DNA of 64,000 nucleotides, from positions 5,053,187 through 5,117,186 of the forward strand of contig NC_020176.2 in the NCBI RefSeq assembly GCF_000224145.3. The letters run 5' to 3'. Positions 23,998 through 36,558 of the stretch are shown here, piece after piece. The position numbers were made by a program, and so were the translations under genes. This DNA is from Ciona intestinalis. Lineage: Eukaryota > Chordata > Ascidiacea > Phlebobranchia > Cionidae. A model generated the notes under the pieces. It saw nothing but the letters and a program-made list of their open reading frames with translations, did not search any database and was not told the DNA's origin. Positions within the stretch are counted from its first letter, which is position 1, and every line of letters begins with the position of its first letter.

Positions 23998-26900
23998 CTT
24001 CATAACAAACAATGTTTAATGTTTAAACAAAGATATTATTATTATCGTTTCTATTATTAGTAGTAAACAAAGAACATTTATTGAATTATAAAACTGTATC
24101 TTCACGACTCTCGTTGCTAATTGTTTAAACACGATCAAGATAAATGGATATTGTGTGGTAAAGGTGTCCCATCTTCCCCCATTCCACTATAAATACAATT
24201 GGGGAGGGCTACCACTTGAATACAAGATCCACCAACACCAATGTTAATCTCACACCAACCTGTGTGAAGCTTTGTATCATGAAAGGAAGCATAAAGTTTC
24301 CTCCATCAACCTTTGTGTTATCAATGATCATGATCTTCCCAACGCCATCTCCAACATCCCCAATCTTCCCATCCTCACTCTTCCCATCTCTTCCATCTAA
24401 ACTTCTCTCATCTTCACTGACTTCCTTATGATACTCCACACTTGATCCGGATGTTGATTGCAATTCCCTTCTTCTCTTCCTTCTCTCCTCCAGCTGCTCT
24501 TGCAGCTTCTTCTGTGTTCGAGATTTTTCCGCTTGAAGTTTGTCCTTTAAAAAAAAATTAAAATTTGAATAAAATATTTCTTTTGCCTGCAATGGCACAA
24601 AACACATTGGAAAAGTTGGTTGCAAAGATAATGTCAGCGATCATAGAAAATATATCAACTTTAATGGAAAAGCTTTTGTTTGCATAATGATAGTTTTGAC
24701 CTTAAAATTCAAAATGCTATGAATAGGCAAAGCAAAAAAAACACATAAATAAAATAGAAATAATAATTTATTGGTCACAATAAATAAAGTGAAAATATAT
24801 CTCAAACCTCAATTCTCTTGACGTTCATTCGATGTTCGTTCAACAATTTCTCTTTTTCATCGGAAGACAAATTGGATGCGAGAATCTCGCGTTCTTTTCT
24901 CTCAGCTTCTTGTTGAGTCATCATTTCCTTTGCTTTCAATTCATCCAAGTCATCAGATGTTTGCTGCTCCAACAACTTTGCACTCGCTAGAGAAAAAATA
25001 TAAATAAATTACTTTCTATTCTATATGGGTGAGGTTCTACAGCAAGGCTTGCCATGGGACCTGGGATTTAGACCAGAGTTGGCTCATTACCCCAACATTG
25101 TATATATGTTGTATATGGATATGGGTGAGGTTCGTTAAAATACCTGGGAATTATGTATATTATCCCAACACCCAGTGTGCTAGAACCCATAAGTGACCAC
25201 TGGGTTGGAGCAATGTCTTGCCCAAGGACACAAACACCCTCAATAGTTTCAACATCAAGTATCAAGTATAGAACCGGTACTAAAAAAATAGGAGAGAAGA
25301 TAAAAACAAACCTTCTTCTCGCACTTTCATTCTCTCCTTTTTCAGTTGTTTTATTTTTTCATCAATCTCTCTCTTCTTCATCTCACGGAATGCGAGAACT
25401 TCTTGAGCTGCTGACGATGATTCGTCCGCAAATTGTTTCTTCAACATCTGGAACAATAAGTTCAAGTTATTAAGCTGTTGAAACGATTTCAGTTGCATTG
25501 GTCATTAATGTGTTGTCTAAATTGTCAGCCATACAGTAGAATAATCACTCACAAAGTTACACACGTGGTAACTTGTAAGCAGGCACGAGGTGTATGAAAC
25601 AGAACACCGGTGTTATAATGACTGTCAATGCCCCGCCATGCGAGGATAAATAAGTTACATACGTGGTAACTTATAAGCGTGCACGAGGTGTATGAAACAG
25701 AACACATGTGTTACAACAACTGTCGTTACCCCACCCACCCACTAGTGACCAATGTCTTGAAGCAATTATATTTAAATGTCTTGCAACCACACACACAACA
25801 CACAATCATCTCCCACCTCCTCCGGGTTAAACTCCAACAAAGCTTCTGACAATTCACGAAGGTGACTTTCTCTCAACTTCAACTTGCTCTCTGATTGGTT
25901 GATTTGAACTTTGGTGAGAGCTGATTGGACGGCAGAAGCGATGACATCATTGGTGTCTTTGTCAAATTTCTTTAGTTCTGTGAAAGTTGGGTGAAAATTT
26001 TTACCTATATATCTGTTTATATATCTACCTATATATACTCTAACTTTTAAACCTATAGAAGCAACACCATGGGACTACACAGTTAAACCAACCAACCTTC
26101 TTTGTGCTTGGCTTCAAGTTTCTTCTTAAGTTTAAGAACTTTATTGGCAGGTTCACCAGCGTGCGCGATCAGTAGTTGGGAAACTTCAGCAGTTTGTTGT
26201 TGAGTTAGTTTTTCACGAGCCTCGTCCCTTTCACTGGTTGCCTGTTAGAACAAAGTAAAATCTAAAATTACTCACTATCACCATGACTTGAAGGCCTTTT
26301 AAATTTTGGGCTGTACCTGGCTGGCGTTTCACGACCATACAAGATATAGCCAGGACTACGGGTCAACTCTGCGCTAAACTATAAGCCGCCATGAAATGCC
26401 CCGCAATACGCAATACGACTTTATGCATACCAAATAAAACTTTCTCTAGGCTTACTCTCATGTACCCTGACATGGTACGGCCCACATCCAATATTAAATA
26501 AACAGCCCCCGCACCTATATAAGACTTTACACATATAAAACTCTCCACTACCCCCCCCCACCCACCTGAATCTCTGCCTTCTTCCTCCCCGCCTCCACTT
26601 CCAACTTAATCTTCTCCATCAAGTTCCTCATCTCCAACAAATGTCTCGGTAATAAAGTATCTTGGATGAAAGCCTCCATGGAAGAAACTCCCCCGGATTT
26701 CTTAGCAACATCATCCAGATATTCTTTCTCTGCTTCCTTGATCTTGTTGGACGCGGATGCATCACGATCTTCCTTGAGAGCAAGGAGGACCTCATCCTTC
26801 TCAACCTGGACGATTTTATTTTTAATACTCTAATTTTTAAATTTATTTATATTCTGTTTTGTGCATAACACTTTACAAACTCACTTTGTAACACATATGA

Positions 26901-29900
26901 TATGCTCTCTACTGTTAGGCATTAAATAAAAGTAAATATATCCTTGGTAACCTTAAATGGTGGCTATAAAAATTATAAAGCAATATAAATGATATTTATA
27001 AATTTATATTAATTTAATAGAGTGTTAAACACATGTACCGCTAATATAACTAACAACATGCATATATACCTTCTGTTGTTCCATTAGTTGGTTCTTCCTG
27101 TTGTTTTTGCGCTGTGCAAGTTTTTGTTTCATTTCCTCAATTTGTCGTTTCTTTTGTGTTAACAATGAATTGTTCATTGCTTCCGCCTGTAAGGAGGGAA
27201 TTACTACTAAAGAATATTCTGTTTAATTGCACTTTAACTGGCCCATGTTGAACAAAACACATTGTGGGGCAGAGAACATCAGCATGAATGATAATTCATA
27301 GTTTATGAAGTACATCGCAATATTATGTGCGGGGAATCCCAAGTTACATATTTGTGAACTAGTTGTTACATGCATGTTTTAATTCACAAACAAATGAACT
27401 TTAAATCATATGTAGACTGGAGTAAAGATGCCATGATCTCACCCATGTATAGAAACACATCATCATCATCACAAACCTGGGCCTGGTATTGTTTGACCAA
27501 CTTAGCCGTTCGTTTCTCATTCAAGTTTCCTTCCCTTGCCTCTTGTTCTGCCCTCGCCACCGCAGCTGCAGCTTGTAGTTTGCATTGTTCGTCGAAGTGA
27601 GACGATATCTTTGTCTCTTCTGTGTAAAGTATGTGATAATGTGATATGATTAATACCGCTACCATTGTGGTGTATGTGTCGTTGGGCAAGACACTTGTTT
27701 CAACCCAAACTCTATTATGTCTCAATTGCCAACCATACAAGAACAGGGATATACAGTTTCACAATATTAGCAAGATAACCCCAGTAAGTCGACATCAACC
27801 ACCCCTATATGAAGTAAGTATAAGCAACACAAACCTTGATTATTTTCATCTTCCAAATTGTCCATAAGTTTATTCAACTCCACTGCGTGTTTCTGATCAA
27901 GTGACGACAATGCTTCAACCTGTGTGTTTATCATTGTTGTTAAGTATTGTGTTAAGTAAGTGCATATTATAAATGTTTTTAAAGATCACAAACAAACAAT
28001 TTCAAAAACATCTCCTTCCGACTCTTAACTTCAACCTACCTGTTGTTCGAGTTGTTGCGCGACCACCACCGTGGCCACATCAATTTCAACTTTACGTCCC
28101 TCGTCATGCTTGCCCACTCCTTGCAATTGCTTCATCACCGCTTTCTCCTTTGAAAGTTCCTCCTGCAGCGTTTTACGAGCTTTCAACCGAAGCAGAAGTT
28201 CCTCTTTCTGTTTGTTTCAAGATGGTGAAGAAACAATATTTCAATAATTGTTCTTTGAACGATACGCATCAAAACTCAGAGCTTTACCGAAACGGCATTG
28301 CACAAGGTGTATGATACAAAAGACCCGTGTTATAATGACTGTCGTTGCCCCGCCATGCACGGATAAATAAGTTACATACGTGGTAACTTGGTCGTAAGCA
28401 TGCACGGGGTGTATGGAACAGAACCCTCGTGTTATAATAATGGTCGTAACTTGGCCATAAATAGGATATTGAAGTATCCCATCATAAAACACCAACCTGC
28501 TTTTTGTGTTGCATCGAAAGTTTATCCTTGAAGACTTGGTTAGCTGATTCAAACTCGGCCATAATCTGATCACGTTCATTCTCATCAACCCCTCCCTCCA
28601 ACATCTTCATTCGGAGGACCTCCAACTGCTGGGACTCACATTTCTCAAGTTCAGCCTAAAGTATTCAACAAATGTATTTACATTATTCCAAAGCAGCTTA
28701 AGCTTTCTATTATAGTACAAAGTTTAGCTTTGACCTAAACTGTTAGAAAAATGTATATAGTGTAAAAGATTTTAGTTTTTGTGGGCCTCTCTCAAGTACA
28801 ATAGTAATAACACGGTTTAAAGAATAGAAATTACACGGTTTTATTTATAAATTGATAAGCGGGCACAAGGTATTTGATTCCCTCACCGATATATACCAAC
28901 ATACCTCTTCCAGTGCCGACAGAATCATATTCTCCATATGTTCATCCTCTTGTAGTTGTAATGTTGATAAGTTTGCTTTGTAAACTTGGCCTTCAGCCGT
29001 GTATTGCTCATCATCACCAAATTCTATTAAGTATTAAGTTTAATGTGAAACATAGTGTATACAAACGTAGTTTAACACAATATATATTTGGTCAAAACAT
29101 CAGAAAAATTTGAAATCCCATCCCTTTCTATCTTCTCTTTGCAACTTTTCCAATAATTCATGAAAAGTTTTAGCATGTATGTGAAATTACAAAATAAAAC
29201 TTTTTATTAAATTTAGGCCCAAACATATCCCAAGAGTGTGCCATGTTATTGCTAATGCTGCTTTAGTTATGTATCTACTGAATGGGTTTTCTCAGTAATT
29301 GTCACTACACATAAGTACTAACCTTGCGGCAGCTGTGAGGATCCTCTGATAGTTTTGCGTTGAGCTCTTCTTTGTTTCATCTTATCTTTCATGTTCGCTC
29401 GAAGACTGTTGATTTTTCCCCCGATGTTGACGATCTCTTCAACTCCCTCCTCTGATACAACAGGTACCTGTGACAACATGTTTGTATTAACATGGCATTC
29501 AACGATAGCAAAGCAATTTAAAGCTCAAACAACTTTTACACAGTTGGCGTCCATACAAAGCAAATTCAAAGAAATTAAATAATATAAAGAGAATATTTTT
29601 ATAGACTTGTATGGCTTAATCATTGGGACAAGCATATCACTACTAGCAGAATCAACCAATTAAAACAGCTAAAATATACCGAGTAATGGAAGTTAAAGGT
29701 AAGAATTTACGCTTTAAAATACACCGAAAAAATCCTATTCTAAAAAAGTTTAAGTCACTTGTCACTCAGCCCACATCTTGGATAAGATAATTTACTTAGA
29801 AAAAGTGTTTTAGACAAGTGATTCAGTCTAAATGAAAAATCAGATGTTATTATAAATGAAATATCAACCATACCCAACAACAACCTCCAACTTACCCCCC

Positions 29901-32209
29901 TCCCTTCATTCAGCGCTCGTATCCTCGCTTCCATCTCGGCATCGAACTTTGCCTTCTTCTCGCCACCCTCGTCGACCCCATCGTCAGCATACGCTTGTTG
30001 TAACTCAGCTATCAACTTCTCTTGTTGTTGAGCAAGAAGAAGAAGATCCTTGTTCACTTCCTCCTCGCTCTCATGGGCGATGTCTACAACCACCTGTCAA
30101 TCAAACAAAAAACCTTATAACACAGGTGTTTCATACACTTCACTTGCATTAATACTTGAAATTTAGCAACTTAATGATAGCATACTTTGAAAATCGCTCC
30201 TGGATGTGTATTGATATTCAATCATGTTTTACAAGGTTTTTGTAACCAAACAACAATGTCGGCTGATTCAAACACTGCAACAGTCTCAGCAACTCGACAA
30301 TGGCCATAAGACAACCACATTAACTAACCAACCTTCTCAGGATCCAAGCCAGCAAGTTCAGCTTCCCGTTTATGTTTCTCGAACAATTCCTTCTTCCTTC
30401 GTTGTCGTTCCCGTGCCAACTTGCCCCGAAGATCCGACAAGCGAGTTTGCTTCTCTTGTTCAAGACCCTCGGTAACTTTGTGGATCTTGGTCGCATACTC
30501 CATCATTACCTATATATGGGTGGATTGTATATTGAAAATATATGCAGTTTATCAAAACTTAATAATGGAGAATATATAAGGATGAGGTCTTCAGTGAGAC
30601 ACACCTGAGACCTGGGATGTAGGTCTATTACCCCAACACTGATTAGTGTATGAACACCATATACATACACCCTTCCATAATCTATATACAATACAACCAC
30701 ACCACCCCCACCTTCTCCTTCTCTTCATCTGTTGAACATTTCTTCAACTTTTCCTTCAATTCGATCTTCAGTTTCATCACTTCAACCTCTTTCTTTTGCT
30801 CAATGTCAGATATTATCTACAATGTCAAAATATAATGATATATAGTTACATTGTCCCTTGTCAGATATAATCTGCGCAAATATAACGGATGTGAAAAATT
30901 AAAACAGTGAAAAAAATATGACAAAAAGACAAAAACAAAACAACTGTTTGATGAAAAAACACATTTGGTTACGAATCTGCCCAATATTGCTCCCTGCTTG
31001 TTTGGGGTAATGGGCCAAATGTGGCCTAAACCCCTGGACCTCTACAAGGACTTCACCCACAACGAAAATATGTTCAATAACATAAGAATTCAACCTCATT
31101 TATTTTCATAATTTCATCGCTTCGAAGTTCATTCTCAAGTTTCGCGACTTCCATGGCGTGCCTCTCCAACATCTCCTGTACGTTGTCCGAACCACTTGGT
31201 GTCACTAGTGCATCAGCACGATCAACGACAGAAGCTTGGTTGAGAACTTCTGCAAACAATGAACAAACAGTTTTGATATTTAAAATTCACCAATAAAAAA
31301 GTTTGCCCATTACCCCAACACCCATGGATTTAAGCCAGAGATGACACATTACTTCAACAGTCAACAACAAGGGATTTAGTTTGGAGTTGTCCCATTACCC
31401 CAATCAAATTACCCCACCACCCACCATGCTCCACAACACGAGGATCAAGCTTGCCGTCAATCTCAATAACGTCACGTCTTCCAAGTCCAATGCTGGATTC
31501 CTGGGATTTTAAAAGTTTAGTAGTTGTTGTATTGACACCTCACAACACAACGTCGTGTTAATAATGGAGGACCAAGGGGCCAAACAAAGGAGGCGCGGGA
31601 AGAAGCGGAAAAATGCTAAGTCATAACATGACTAGGGGGTTTAAAATGAGATAGTAACCACTTCAATAACTTAACATCAAGTAACAATAGGAACTTAATA
31701 TAAATATTTGAAGTTAATATTTAATAATTATCAACCTAATCTTTGATTGAGTGAATGCCTATTTATCCTCGCATGGCGGGGCAACGACAGACGTTATAAC
31801 ACGAATGTTCTGTTTCATACACCTCGTGCCCGCTGACGAGTTACCTTATATGTAACATTGTAGGTGATTGTTTTATCTTACCTTGATCTGCACCTTCTGT
31901 GTGGTGGCCATGTGTGTTTGTGGCTTGTTTAATACACCAACAGCCTTGAATACAAACAATATTTAGATTGTAGTAAAGGTAACATCATAAAACAAGTCAA
32001 CATCAAACATTAAACGATAAGCCAACAATAAATGTCAGATTTCTGTCAATTTCCTTATCTTCATTATTACTGTTTTATAGCAAAAGAACCGAATATGATG
32101 AATATTTACTCACCTGTATTGGTTGGTCAGGTTGTGCATACGCTGGGTGGGGGTGCATCATCTGCATTGACGGGTGGCTGGCTATGGGTTGGTTGGTTGC
32201 TTGTGTGTG
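20378..32209 (-). CDS. Large coiled-coil protein, 27 visible exons, 5' end not found
   Basis: Gene not recognised by name. Exons, 5' to 3': 32114-32209, 31882-31944, 31425-31500, 31095-31249, 30712-30816, 30333-30509, 29896-30093, 29323-29467, 28905-29023, 28497-28655, 28040-28207, 27835-27919, 27477-27619, 27070-27186, 26566-26805, 26097-26241, 25817-25977, 25312-25447, 24808-24986, 24260-24544, 23908-23997, 23394-23522, 22672-22902, 22064-22339, 21545-21693, 20840-21006, 20378-20499. They sum to 4,116 bases, so at least 1,371 residues, in one frame with GT-AG junctions throughout. Order: a short Gln/Pro/His-rich N-terminus, about 900 residues of Lys/Glu-rich coiled coil, an acidic linker, a folded domain, and a final coiled coil. 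No start codon is seen, so one or more 5' exons are missing. Confidence 0.85.
22325..22560 (+). repeat. Two tandem copies of a dispersed ~115-base element
   Basis: TAGAATCTCTATTACTGAAT and following bases to CCCTGGGTGTTGGGGTAAT are repeated at 22461-22550 with changes. Related copies: 7141-7215, 11530-11610, 25020-25165, 30585-30650, 31300-31410, 36585-36660 and 56440-56570, marked by GGGTGAGGTCCTACAG and TTGGCCCATTACCCCAAC words. One end of this array supplies the acceptor for exon 22064-22339. Confidence 0.65.
23139..23350 (+). repeat. ~120-base tandem repeat, copy set 1
   Basis: Two units containing AGCAGATGTTTCACCAAGTC, TACTCAGTCTTTTACAAGCA and GATGATGCCAAC. The same units are tandem at 32238-32590, so near-identical arrays lie within the 3' part of the coiled-coil gene and just upstream of its first visible exon. 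Confidence 0.8.
23680..23872 (+). repeat. 60-base tandem repeat, three units, tRNA B-box inside
   Basis: Unit GTAACTACAGTTCTGTGTGT followed by ATATCAAAACCGGGAGATCC and CAGGTTCGAATCCCACTGTG, repeated three times with one substitution. The last third is a canonical tRNA-type B-box context, so the unit is the tail of a tRNA-derived SINE that became tandem. It lies in an intron of the coiled-coil gene and is not a CRISPR array. Confidence 0.85.
24260..31249 (-). CDS. Coiled-coil gene, central coiled-coil exons
   Basis: Seventeen exons from 31095-31249 down to 24260-24544. The protein is almost continuous heptad-like sequence rich in K, E, Q, R and L, for example KLARERQRRKKELFEKHK, KMKQRRAQRKTIRG, LREMKK-like and EEQLEERRKRRRELQ-like segments. 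Breaks with D/G/S (AYADDGVDEGG, KSGGVSSMEAF) punctuate it. The exon 24260-24544 ends in an acidic Ser/Asp/Gly linker followed by GKIMIIDNTKVDGGNFMLPF, which looks like a beta-rich folded start rather than coiled coil. Comparable length and composition occur in cytoskeletal or ciliary scaffold proteins, but I will not assign one. Confidence 0.8.
31425..32209 (-). CDS. Coiled-coil gene, N-terminal exons
   Basis: Exons 32114-32209 (ASHPSMQMMHPHPAYAQ), 31882-31944 (AVGVLNKPQTHMATTQ) and 31425-31500 (ESSIGLGRRDVIEIDGKLD). The first is Gln/Pro/His/Met-rich and likely unstructured. It starts in phase 0 after an acceptor at 32210-32211, so an upstream exon ending in phase 0 is needed. None is found between here and the DOCK exon at 32607, which ends in phase 2. 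Confidence 0.75.
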
Positions 32210-32229
32210 CTGTGGGTGGTATATGGTTA

Positions 32230-32592
32230 ATATATAGTAAACTATCGAGTATAAACTCATTATAATAGATGTTTCACCAAGTCTACTCAGTCTTTTACAA
32301 GCACTGATGATGCCAACACTTTTTGGTGTATGTTATACAAAATCTTAATTATGAATTTAAATCAAGGTTACAATTAGTATAAACTCATTATACTATAGCA
32401 GATGTTTCACCAAGTCTACTCAGTCTTTTACAAGCACTGATGATGCCAACAGTTTTTGGTGTATGTTATACAAAATCTTAATTATGAATATCAAGGTTAC
32501 AATTAATATATTATATTAAAATTATAGCAGATGTTTCACCAAGTCTACTCAGCCTTTTACAAGTACTGATGATGCCAACACAGCTTAAACAA
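32230..32592 (+). repeat. ~120-base tandem repeat, copy set 2
   Basis: Three units of the repeat also found at 23139-23350. It separates the first visible coiled-coil exon from the DOCK exon pair and is a plausible misassembly or recombination point. Confidence 0.8.
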
Positions 32593-32606
32593 TATAAATA
32601 ACTCAC

Positions 32607-33132
32607 TTGGCTGTCCAAGCAAATGGCATGCGATATTGCCCCAACCTCTGACATGCAGACTTAGCATGTTTCAATACCTGCCAATATAATGCATTAGATT
32701 TACTGTAAATGTTAATACTGTGATTGTAATGTCAGTACAGTTACACTACAAAAAACACTTTATATTTATAATTAAATCAAGGTATAACAAGTTTAAAAAT
32801 ATGCACAAAACTCTGTATTCTATGCAATATGGACTTACTGCATACACTAAGAACATATTATACGTTGTAAGGTATTTTAGCACTTGCCACTTATGGTACA
32901 ATGAGTCAATTTTACCCTAAATCTTACGATCAATGACGTGCCTTGCCACATAGGTGACAGAACCTCACCCATATAGATATTATACACAACAAACCTTAGC
33001 GGCCACTTTATGATTATCGCCATCGGACTTCATGTAAGGTTGTGTACAAGACTTGATGCTTCCTTGTAAAACTTTCTCTATCTTTGCTACTATGAAGATC
33101 TCATTGTGGGGGTTGGTGACCGAGAATATGCC
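32607..33132 (-). CDS. DOCK9/10/11 (zizimin) family fragment, two exons
   Basis: DOCK-D proteins are guanine nucleotide exchange factors for Cdc42/Rac. Exon 32995-33132 (46 codons, phase 0-0) encodes [20 protein letters not shown] then VLQGSIKSC and QPYMKSDGD. Exon 32607-32677 (phase 0 to 2) encodes [21 protein letters not shown]. These match the segment just before the C2/DHR1 domain of DOCK9-11 almost residue for residue ([34 protein letters not shown]). The following DOCK exon should begin TLFKD and be entered in phase 2; nothing like it occurs in the window. The upstream exon is lost in the gap at 33225. It is either a misplaced piece of a DOCK gene, a gene interleaved here, or a relic. 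Both exons have intact splice sites and no stops. Confidence 0.85.
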
Positions 33133-33224
33133 CTGCAAATGTTATGAATATGGGTGGTTTATATCACAAACATGCTGCGAAAATATACACAAGATGTTCT
33201 GTTTCATACACCTTGTGCCTGCTT

Positions 33225-33724
33225 NNNNNNNNNNNNNNNNNNNNNNNNNNNNNNNNNNNNNNNNNNNNNNNNNNNNNNNNNNNNNNNNNNNNNNNNNNNN
33301 NNNNNNNNNNNNNNNNNNNNNNNNNNNNNNNNNNNNNNNNNNNNNNNNNNNNNNNNNNNNNNNNNNNNNNNNNNNNNNNNNNNNNNNNNNNNNNNNNNNN
33401 NNNNNNNNNNNNNNNNNNNNNNNNNNNNNNNNNNNNNNNNNNNNNNNNNNNNNNNNNNNNNNNNNNNNNNNNNNNNNNNNNNNNNNNNNNNNNNNNNNNN
33501 NNNNNNNNNNNNNNNNNNNNNNNNNNNNNNNNNNNNNNNNNNNNNNNNNNNNNNNNNNNNNNNNNNNNNNNNNNNNNNNNNNNNNNNNNNNNNNNNNNNN
33601 NNNNNNNNNNNNNNNNNNNNNNNNNNNNNNNNNNNNNNNNNNNNNNNNNNNNNNNNNNNNNNNNNNNNNNNNNNNNNNNNNNNNNNNNNNNNNNNNNNNN
33701 NNNNNNNNNNNNNNNNNNNNNNNN
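33225..33724. other. Assembly gap (500 N)
   Basis: Exactly 500 N between the last visible CARMIL exon and the DOCK exon pair; a dispersed repeat (ATGTTCTGTTTCATACACC) touches its left edge. The CARMIL C-terminal exons are missing at this point. Confidence 0.99.
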
Positions 33725-33905
33725 TCTTGTTTTACCGACTGTCGCTTTGTTTTTAATCCTTTTCTCTTTCTTGTTTTAACAAATAGTATTATATAAATTA
33801 CAATGCTAGGTGCTCCGTTTTGTTTGGTGTTGTCTATAAAGCATGGCAAATGTGCCAGACGTAAGGTCAAAAAAAGGTTAGAAAAAGATATTTGTGATAC
33901 CCCAC

Positions 33906-36558
33906 CTGTCATGAGGGAAGACTGGACATCAGGTCGTTGTTTCCTCTTCGCGATGCTTGCAGCCCTGTTCCTCCTCATATCGGGGAGCAACGCACCATCC
34001 TCGTCAACTTGAACAACATCCTCTGTTGCTCTTTTCCCAACATTCTCCTTCTGTTTGTGTCTGTTCAGTTGATCCGTCTGTTTGGGGGAGGACTTTATAT
34101 TAATGTCAATCTTTTCATCTATTACAAACGACTGAGGTTTGTGTCAAACGACATATCAGGTGAATACTTTCTAAATACTTCTACACAATAATACATAGTA
34201 ATTGGTAAGTGGTAAACAGTTGTAGTATTATGGGGGAAGATGGAACACTATTCAATTTCATTTTCTCGTCCCATTTGGTACAAACAAAGTATGTTCAAAA
34301 AAATATAAAACGTATTCTCAAGACTCTTAGGTGCTAAAGGTGTCCCATCTTACCCCACAGTAATATATCTGTTTAAGTTAATATTTTATAAATATTTCTA
34401 CATAGTAAGCAGTATATAGTTATAGATGTATATTGTCGTGTAACAACTAACGTACCAATGTAAGATTACTTTGCGACAAAGCTCCCAACAATCTATCGGC
34501 GATCCTGTCCGACATCAAGGTTGCCATTGATAAGTTTAATTCACTGAAAGTAGAAATGTATGAAATTAATTTGCTTATCCTCGCATCACGGGGCAACATC
34601 AGTCGTTATAACACAGGTGTTGTGTTTCATACACCTCGCAAATATTCATAGAGTTATTTATTTGGTTATTTACAAGCCACCACAAATATTGCTCAACCAA
34701 CAAGTACCAATATATGGAACTTTATAACCCCATACAAGCAAAGACAAATAAGCAACACCACCAACCCCCACCTGACACCAGATATAATATATAAACACAA
34801 CAATCAAATATAAACAACTCACCTGACTTGGTTAACAATAACACTCCCTGAAGTATGCATCACGTAATCCTTCACCGAATCTTTGGGGAGTTGACATTTT
34901 GTTTCAATTGATCTTTCCAACTCTTCCCTTATATCCTGTGTTGAAAGCAATGTTTATTTAGTGGTGAATATTCCTCATGTTTTAAATCACGGATTGTTGA
35001 TAACATTATGAAGATATTTTTCTTTTTACGTTTTGATTTATAATTTGGACAACCCATCAGTGACCACTGAGTTGAAGCAATTGCGGTTAAGTTTCTTGCC
35101 GAAAACACATACGCCCACAATGGTAGCAGCGCCACGTCCTAAACCTTGTATCCTCTGATTACACAGCTATCGTTTAACTATTGTAGCATGAACCATAATA
35201 GATAGAAACATTATAAACAACAACAATAGAAACAATATACAACCATCCCAACCCACCATAAATATATGAGGACATTGAGCTTCCACTGTTTTCATCATAC
35301 TTTCAATTGTTTTCTGTAAAACAACATTATGACATCACAATACCAACCACACAATCAAATAATCACCGTGATATTTTCTTCGACGATTTTATTCAAGTTT
35401 TTCGCAGTTTCCCTGATCTTGGACACTAGAGGGCTCTCGTCACCCGAGCACTTCTCCATCCCAATGCCATAGATATCTGATAAAAGCTGGGGAATAGGGG
35501 TCAGTGTTGAAATATGGCCATTGATTAATATATGGTTGAAATATGAGGTGTAGAAAGTGTAGAAATATGTAATCCTCTTATTTGAGGATATTTTAAAAAC
35601 TGCTTTTATGTAAGACACAAATAAAAGATGATTGTATTGTTTTTAATCGCAATCGTGTCATATATATGTGCTGTTCATATTTAAATCACATCCCATTAAA
35701 TACCTGTTTGGAATTCTTTGCATCCTTGACAAGTTTCTTAGCAGTAATGACGGAATCATTGGAAGCCGAATCTTCAACCAAAATCTCAAGGGCGTTTACC
35801 GTGTCGTCGACTTTCTCTGGTGGGATAACGGGTTAAATTAGTGACTAAGTTGTTGGTGTTGTTGGTTCACAATGCATCCAAGTGGAATCCTTGACCTTGT
35901 TGGTCATTTATTCTTAACATATAGTTGTGCTGTGTGGATGTGATAGCTAAGTATTAATACAGCTACCAATGTTACTTAGTGCAGCGCTCTATGGTGATAT
36001 TGTTGCGCATGTAACGCACAGTAGTGTATGTTCTGTGCGAAGGCGCCATATTAATATTATTATTATTGTTGTTGTTGTAACGCGCGTGCGTACTCCTGTG
36101 TGTGTGACGTGTTTGTCACATGCTCGCCACGTTTCCTTCTCTCTTTTTTGGGTGTGACAAGTTTTGTTGAGGTGGACGCAGTTGGAATATGTTTTGATCG
36201 TGTAAGGTTTACCAATAAATATACAATACTCTGCATTAGATTCAACAACAACTTGCAATTTTCCAAAATCTTCTGGCACAACAGCAAACATAGATTTCAT
36301 TGAAACCATTGTTTTCGTTCACCAGGACATTGGGGTTGGTTTGCCTCACCTGCCACTCTATCGAGCACTTGTTGAGCAGTGTTCGTTACAACTTGTTGAA
36401 GACGGAACTGCTGATCGTTGCTGCCTCCGGTGGCATTGGCGTTCCTCAGCAACAAATCCTGGATGCGAGCGAGAGATCTTTGTGTCCGTTCCGGATGCAT
36501 CTTGATGGCGATGACGGCATCGTTGACGGGGTACGGCATGTATCGTAGTGTGTAGTTC
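33906..36558 (-). CDS. Carmil: CARMIL helical dimerisation domain exons
   Basis: Exons 36350-36558 (NYTLRYMPYPVNDAVIAIK to TAQQVLDRVAG), 35704-35816 (KKLVKDAKNSKQ, compare RLMRDAKNSK), 35367-35486 (LLSDIYGIGMEKC), 35257-35313 (TIESMMKTVEAQCPHIF), 34823-34935 (CQLPKDSVKDYVMHTSG), 34456-34543 (ELNLSMATLMSDRIADRLLG, compare LTVASFLSDRIVDEIL) and 33906-34077 (DMRRNRAASIAKRKQRPD). The last is basic and probably begins the disordered tail; it ends in phase 1 and the next exon is in or beyond the gap. Confidence 0.9.

Noticed and set aside
32114..32677. DOCK exons as the 5' part of the coiled-coil gene (a DOCK/coiled-coil fusion)
   Set aside because: The DOCK exon ends in phase 2 and the next exon is entered in phase 0, so splicing them breaks the frame; the sequence after it also lacks the expected DOCK continuation.
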